Origin: Cyanobacteria bacterium RM1_2_2
Lineage (GTDB): Bacteria > Cyanobacteriota > Cyanobacteriia > Elainellales > Elainellaceae
Direction of reading: 5' to 3'
Length of the DNA: 50,968 nucleotides
NCBI GenBank assembly: GCA_012033495.1
Contig: JAAUQT010000012.1
Coordinates: 1 to 50,968 of the forward strand
This document shows positions 46,874 to 50,968 of this stretch, in pieces (positions within the stretch are counted from its first letter, which is position 1; every line of letters begins with the position of its first letter). The position numbers were made by a program, and so were the translations under genes. The notes under the pieces were generated by a model. That model ran no database searches, was not told where the DNA came from, and saw nothing but the letters and a program-made list of their open reading frames with translations.

Positions 46874-47686
46874 TTAAACCAGCGTTTGTTGAGCCGTCTG
46901 AGTCAGGCGTTGAATTGCCGCTAGATCGGGAGCAACTTGGTTTGCGTTCGTTTGCAACCACAGCAGGTATTCGATATTGCCCGCCGGGCCTACCAGAGGC
47001 GACCAAGTCAGTCCGCTGTAGTGCCAGCCGAGAGTTTGGGCGGTGGTCAAAACCTGCAAGATTGCCTCCGCCTGATCTTTGGGTTCCCGGACAACGCCTT
47101 TTTTGCCAACTTTGCCGCGCCCCACTTCAAACTGAGGTTTGACCAGCAGCACGACTTCCCGTGGCGGTTGCAGCAGTGTCCAGAGGGCAGGCAACACTTT
47201 TGTCAGTGAGATAAACGAAACATCAACCACGCCCAAATCAGGATACGGCTGATCGGCGGCGTACAGTTCCTCTGGCGTCAGGTGGCGAATATTCGTGCGT
47301 TCTCGCAAAACCACACGCGGATCTTGGCGCAAGCTCCAAGCGACTTGCCCATAGCCGACATCAATGCCATACACCAGCTTGGCTCCGGCTTGCAGCAAAC
47401 AGTCGGTGAAGCCACCCGTCGAGATGCCGCCATCTAAGCCAATTCGCCCCTTTACCTCAATTTGAAATTCTGTCAGCGCCTTCGCCAGCTTTTCACCGCC
47501 GCGTGAAACATAGGGCGACCGGGCTTTGATTTCAATTTCAGCAGCGATGTCCACATCCATGCCAGATTTATCGGCAACCTGCTGATTCACCTTCACTTCT
47601 CCAGCCTGAATCAGCCGCTGGGCCTGCTGACGAGAGTCACAGAGTCCGCGTTCGACGAGGAGGGTGTCAAGGCGTTGTTTAGGCAA
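46874..47686 (-). CDS. tlyA: TlyA-family rRNA 2'-O-methyltransferase
   Basis: A putative 2'-O-methyltransferase of 16S/23S rRNA. N-terminal S4 domain (RLDTLLVERGLCDSRQQAQR), then SRGGEKLAKALTEF and the FtsJ-type SAM motif LDGGISTGGFTDCLLQAG; DVSFISLTKVLPALW and KPQFEVGRGKVGKKG complete the family. A TTG start at 47686 gives 270 residues, the family length. Reading upstream in the same frame adds 140 residues that run antisense over the neighbour and are spurious. Opposite to rlmD with 69 bases between. Confidence 0.9.
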   Translation of the reverse strand: MPKQRLDTLLVERGLCDSRQQAQRLIQAGEVKVNQQVADKSGMDVDIAAEIEIKARSPYVSRGGEKLAKALTEFQIEVKGRIGLDGGISTGGFTDCLLQAGAKLVYGIDVGYGQVAWSLRQDPRVVLRERTNIRHLTPEELYAADQPYPDLGVVDVSFISLTKVLPALWTLLQPPREVVLLVKPQFEVGRGKVGKKGVVREPKDQAEAILQVLTTAQTLGWHYSGLTWSPLVGPAGNIEYLLWLQTNANQVAPDLAAIQRLTQTAQQTLV

Positions 47687-47755
47687 AATTTGGGAAAGTG
47701 GGGGGAGATAAGGGACGGAGGTTTGGACACCCGATACTGCTATGGTGATCCTACT

Positions 47756-49324
47756 ATGGTAGGGTTGGTTGTCGATCAAGGGCTTGAGATGGAGATAGAA
47801 CAGACAAGAGAGGCTGGAGAGGCTGAAAAGACGAGAGAGGAAAGCCAGTCGCAGTGGCAGCAGGGGGCGTTGCTGGAAGTTAGCATTACCGATCTTAACC
47901 ACAACGGCGAGGGAGTTGGGCGGTGGCAAGAACGGGTGGTGTTTGTGCCGGATGCGGTTCCGGGCGATCGGGTGCGGGTGCGGCTGGTGCGGGTGAAGCC
48001 GGGATATGCGCAGGGCAAGCTGCATGAACTGATTGCAGCCTCGCCGCATCGGGTGCGACCAAGCTGCATTGTGGCGGATAAGTGTGGCGGCTGTCAGTGG
48101 CAGCATGTGGACTACGGCTATCAGCTAGAAGTGAAGCGTAATCTAGTGATTCAAGATTTGGAGCGCATCGGTGGTTTTACTCAGCCTCCGGTTGACCCCG
48201 TTTTGGCGGTGGCTCCAGCGTTAGGGTATCGCAACAAGTCAACGTATCCGGTCAAGGCAGTGAGTCGCTCTGATATGAGTCGCTCTGATGTAGGGCACTC
48301 TCGTCCGGTGCTATCGCGCAACCCGTCGCGTCATCAGGCAGCGCTAGGGCTTAAACTCAAACCGCGAATTGTTAGTGCTCCTTCCACGCCAATGGTGCAA
48401 GTTCAGGCGGGCTATTACCAAAAGGGCAGCCATCAGCTTGTGAATTTGAATCAATGCCCGATTCAGGATGGGCGGCTGAATCCGTTTTTGGCACAGATCA
48501 AGCTGGATATTCAGCAGCGAGGTTGGAGCATCTATGATGAGCAATCTCACCAAGGCGAAATTCGGCATCTGAGTTTGCGGATTGGGCAACGCACGGGCGA
48601 AGTGCTGTTAACGCTGGTGGCTCGTAAGGGCGATCTCCCTGACCTAGCAGAGCAGGCGCAGTTCTGGTTACAGCATTATCCAGAGTTGGTTGGCGTTTGT
48701 CTTAACCTGAATCCTGACCGAACGAATGCGATCTTTGGCGACAAAACTCACTGTTTGGCAGGCAGACCTTATCTGCACGAAATCTCGGCGGGCTTAAGCT
48801 TTCAGATTCATCCCACTACTTTTTTTCAGGTCAATACGGAACAAGCAGAAGCACTGTTGCAAATCATTCAGGCGGAACTCAATTTACAAGGAACTGAACA
48901 CCTTGTAGACGCTTACTGTGGCGTTGGCACAATGACGCTACCGCTCGCCAAACAAACAAGACAGGTGATTGGAATTGAAGTTCAGCCAGAAGCGATTGAA
49001 CAAGCTAAACAGAACGCGCAGTTGAATGGTATTGACAACGCAGAATTCCAAATTGGCAAAGTAGAAACCCTCTTGCCAGAACTCTCGATGCAGCCAGATA
49101 TTGTGTTGCTTGATCCGCCGCGAAAAGGCTGTGAACCAAGCGTGATTGACACATTACTGAAGATAAATCCGCAACGCATTGTGTACGTAAGCTGTAATCC
49201 TGCAACCCTAGCGCGGGATCTGAAGTTGCTCAGTTCTGCCTATACGCTGAAACGAGTCCAGCCTGCCGATTTCTTTCCGCAAACAGCCCATGTGGAATGT
49301 GCGGCTTTTCTGGAAGCGAAGTAG
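47756..49324 (+). CDS. rlmD: 23S rRNA (uracil-5)-methyltransferase, RlmD/RumA type
   Basis: Methylates a uracil in 23S rRNA. A TRAM domain at about residues 30-95 (LLEVSITDLNHNGEGVGRW) is followed by the 4Fe-4S Cys cluster CIVADKCGGCQWQHV, SAM region VDAYCGVGTMTLPLAKQT, LLDPPRKGCEPS and the catalytic Cys in YVSCNPATLARD. I choose the ATG at 47756 (MVGLVVDQ); the next Met, at MEIEQ, is an option. A low-complexity insert of about 40 residues after YRNKSTYP starts with two 15-mer copies at 48261-48290 (TGAGTCGCTCTGATR) and is absent from the usual family. Confidence 0.9.
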   Translation: MVGLVVDQGLEMEIEQTREAGEAEKTREESQSQWQQGALLEVSITDLNHNGEGVGRWQERVVFVPDAVPGDRVRVRLVRVKPGYAQGKLHELIAASPHRVRPSCIVADKCGGCQWQHVDYGYQLEVKRNLVIQDLERIGGFTQPPVDPVLAVAPALGYRNKSTYPVKAVSRSDMSRSDVGHSRPVLSRNPSRHQAALGLKLKPRIVSAPSTPMVQVQAGYYQKGSHQLVNLNQCPIQDGRLNPFLAQIKLDIQQRGWSIYDEQSHQGEIRHLSLRIGQRTGEVLLTLVARKGDLPDLAEQAQFWLQHYPELVGVCLNLNPDRTNAIFGDKTHCLAGRPYLHEISAGLSFQIHPTTFFQVNTEQAEALLQIIQAELNLQGTEHLVDAYCGVGTMTLPLAKQTRQVIGIEVQPEAIEQAKQNAQLNGIDNAEFQIGKVETLLPELSMQPDIVLLDPPRKGCEPSVIDTLLKINPQRIVYVSCNPATLARDLKLLSSAYTLKRVQPADFFPQTAHVECAAFLEAK

Positions 49325-49562
49325 TAGAAACCAAGAATGAAGGAAGTTCCTGGGGTTGGGGCAGGTTTTGCCAAAGTCGGTAGTCTTAAAGATGGAAGGA
49401 TGGAAGAGACAACGTTACCGTAACTCGTTACAAATCGCGTCATTCTAAATTTGCCTCACCCGATCGCAGGATGAGCTTTCTACGGTAAAAGCATGGGGGT
49501 TTTCACACCAATGTTCTGCGAGTAAATCTGCAATGATATTTCTTGTAGAGAAGGGCAAATGA

Positions 49563-49826
49563 ATGAAAGTTTTGAGCAAGATCGTTCACAGCTTTGTACG
49601 CAGCAATATTCGCAATCCTAAGTTTCGTTGGTTCTTCATCGTCGCATCTCTTGCCTATCTTGTCAGCCCACTAGATATCTCACCTGATGTCTTTCCGGTT
49701 GTGGGGCTGCTTGATGACGGTGTGCTGATTACATTGGTTGCCAGTGAAGTGTCCCAGTTTTTGATCGATCGTCGTAAAGCTCGCAAAGCGTCGGAGAGCA
49801 CGATGGATACAGCTAAGTCTAGTTAG
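49563..49826 (+). CDS. DUF1232 (YkvA-like) small membrane protein
   Basis: 87 residues. The DUF1232 signature is seen in FFIVASLAYLVSPLDISPDV and FPVVGLLDDGVLITLVASEV, with the conserved SP-x-D-x-x-PD-x-x-P-x-x-G-x-x-DD. Some relatives are small membrane-associated proteins of unknown function. A basic N-terminus (KIVHSFVRSNIRNPKFRW) and a charged C-terminus flank it. The 238 bases upstream hold no other gene. Followed 57 bases later by a gene for a helical protein; possible operon. Confidence 0.82.
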   Translation: MKVLSKIVHSFVRSNIRNPKFRWFFIVASLAYLVSPLDISPDVFPVVGLLDDGVLITLVASEVSQFLIDRRKARKASESTMDTAKSS

Positions 49827-49883
49827 GCGTAAACTAAATTTTTACATTATTAAGGCATGATTGAGAATGGAGAGGAGAACACG

Positions 49884-50666
49884 ATGAATCCAATGAAAGA
49901 CCAAATTTCTGCTGATTTTGAGAAAGCAAAAAGCGCAGGTGGCGCTCGCGTCGGACGAATTCGCCAAATTTTTCAGGATGCTTTGACTCAAACCGTATCT
50001 GAGCTAAAGCAAGGCGCAGGTGAAATTGGCTCAATTGCCAAAGAATCCACCTCAACGCTCACTGAAAATTTGAAGAACGCGCAGAAAACCGCATCACAGA
50101 ACGAAGTTGTTCCGGTGCAAGTCGAAATTCATGATGAAGTGGAAGCCGCAAATCTGGTTGTTGTTTCGGTGGAACCTACGGCAACAGAGCCTTCCTTAGC
50201 CGACGTTCAGCCCTCTGAGCAATCTGTACAGCCTTCAGTGGTTGTGATGATAGAGGAACCAGCTTCAGGGCAACAAGAGCCAGCAACGGCTGAAAGCTTT
50301 GCAGATTCTCTGAAAGCTTTGATTGGACAGATGGTGCGTTCCTTTCAAGCAGGTGAGGCTTACGCAACGTTGCAGCAGCAGTTTGACAAGCTGAAAGCAC
50401 AAATGGCAATACTAGATGTCAAACTGACGGATCGTTATGGCGATCGTTATGGCAAATTTAAGCAAGAATTCAACCGAGATGTAGAGAATACCAAAGCTTG
50501 GTATGAAGGAATGAGGGTAGACGCAGATGCTCGCGGTATGAATGTGATCGAATACAAGCAGGCAGAACTCGTGATCAAAATGGGTGAAGCAGGCGTAACG
50601 ATTGCTCAGAAAGAAGCAAAAATCAAGCAACTCCTGAAAGAACTGTGGCAAACCGCTACCAAGTAG
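49884..50666 (+). CDS. Helical (coiled-coil-like) protein of unknown function
   Basis: 260 residues from MNPMKDQISADFEKAK; GGAGAGGAG stands about ten bases before this ATG, while the frame could start nine codons earlier. The N-terminal part (TVSELKQGAGEIGSIAKEST) and the C-terminal part (AYATLQQQFDKLKAQMAILD onwards) are strongly helical, with an acidic, Ser/Pro/Gln-rich linker between. No signal peptide, no known domain. Looks like a structural or membrane-shaping protein. Clearly a gene from start signal and length. Downstream to the window end only repeats are seen. Confidence 0.7.
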   Translation: MNPMKDQISADFEKAKSAGGARVGRIRQIFQDALTQTVSELKQGAGEIGSIAKESTSTLTENLKNAQKTASQNEVVPVQVEIHDEVEAANLVVVSVEPTATEPSLADVQPSEQSVQPSVVVMIEEPASGQQEPATAESFADSLKALIGQMVRSFQAGEAYATLQQQFDKLKAQMAILDVKLTDRYGDRYGKFKQEFNRDVENTKAWYEGMRVDADARGMNVIEYKQAELVIKMGEAGVTIAQKEAKIKQLLKELWQTATK

Positions 50667-50707
50667 TTCTAGTTTTGATGGGTAGGCTGTGAGTCAAGGC
50701 AGGCTTG

Positions 50708-50776
50708 GGGCGCGTCATCCATGCATGGTCAACCGTTGACGGCATCCGCCGGATCGTGTCCCTTCCCCAAAACAGG
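50708..50776. repeat. Dispersed repeat R4, copy 2 (inverted relative to copy 1)
   Basis: GCGCGTCATCCATGCATGG, then CCGGATCGTGTC and ...AACAGG. The reverse complement aligns with 23951-24041. The last 190 bases of the window continue with GATCCCCCTTAATCCCCC-type simple interspersed sequence and two GTGTACAC motifs at 50784 and 50922, but no gene. Confidence 0.65.
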
Positions 50777-50968
50777 CTCTACCGTGTACACAGATCTTGC
50801 ATTGGAAGTTAAAACCCTGCTTGATCCCCCTTAATCCCCCTATGTCCTTTGGACAGGCTACGCCAACAGAAGGTGACTTCAAGCCAGTTGTGGGTCGGTT
50901 CCCCCCCTTTTGTAACTACTGTGTACACACAAGTGGGGAGTGAACCAGTTGCCATCCGAGAAAGATGG

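Noticed and set aside
47687-48106. 140-residue N-terminal extension of TlyA
   Set aside because: It runs antisense over rlmD and is compositionally odd; the TTG start gives the usual size.

Overview
The window is cyanobacterial chromosome. HIP1 octamers (GCGATCGC) occur at 7723, 14510, 16323, 17873, 33022 and 44868. The gene families are also typical of the phylum: CphA-type ATP-grasp ligase, sbpA/cysTWA sulfate uptake, an mrp operon with a split MrpA, DUF4079, and an rpsP-khpA-phoH block. A filamentous Leptolyngbya/Oscillatoriales-like organism is my guess. The CphA2-like gene hints at a nitrogen fixer, but no nif gene is in view.

Layout. 0.2-7 kb: asnS, a CphA2-type ligase on the other strand, rpsP-khpA-phoH, and a serine-hydrolase-like protein. 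7.3-12.7 kb: a PAP2 phosphatase, then cysA divergent from sbpA-cysT-cysW. 12.8-18.1 kb: an accessory stress-type group (DUF1772, SnoaL-like, azoreductase, two AraC regulators, dienelactone hydrolase). 18.4-22.5 kb: a tightly overlapping Mrp cation/proton antiporter operon (C-D-E-F-G, two MrpA C-terminal pieces, B). 22.7-24.5 kb: tiny genes, dispersed repeats, a strong hairpin and tRNA-Ser(CGA). 24.5-27.5 kb: comEC and DUF4079. 27.7-44.6 kb: one co-oriented block of about 17 kb. 44.7-50.7 kb: mnmA, a SPOR-like protein, tlyA, rlmD, a DUF1232 protein and a coiled-coil-like protein.

The most interesting system is the 27.7-44.6 kb block. It encodes ATP sulfurylase (sat) and APS kinase (cysC), which together make PAPS. 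It also encodes five sulfotransferases of three types, six glycosyltransferases, a PglK-like ABC exporter and an O-antigen-polymerase-like membrane protein. I infer a self-contained pathway for a sulfated extracellular polysaccharide. The sulfate importer about 30 kb away could feed it. No priming glycosyltransferase and no outer-membrane export proteins are visible in the window.

A caution on quality. At least seven genes (asnS, PAP2, mnhD, a GT2, a sulfotransferase, the ABC exporter, mnmA) are broken by one-base frame changes inside otherwise intact, conserved genes. All but one of these changes have the sign of a single missing base, usually in a short homopolymer. This looks more like residual consensus error than real gene decay. 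I give such genes as single spans and state where the frame breaks.

Four dispersed repeat families (called R1-R4 here) fill many of the intergenic gaps.
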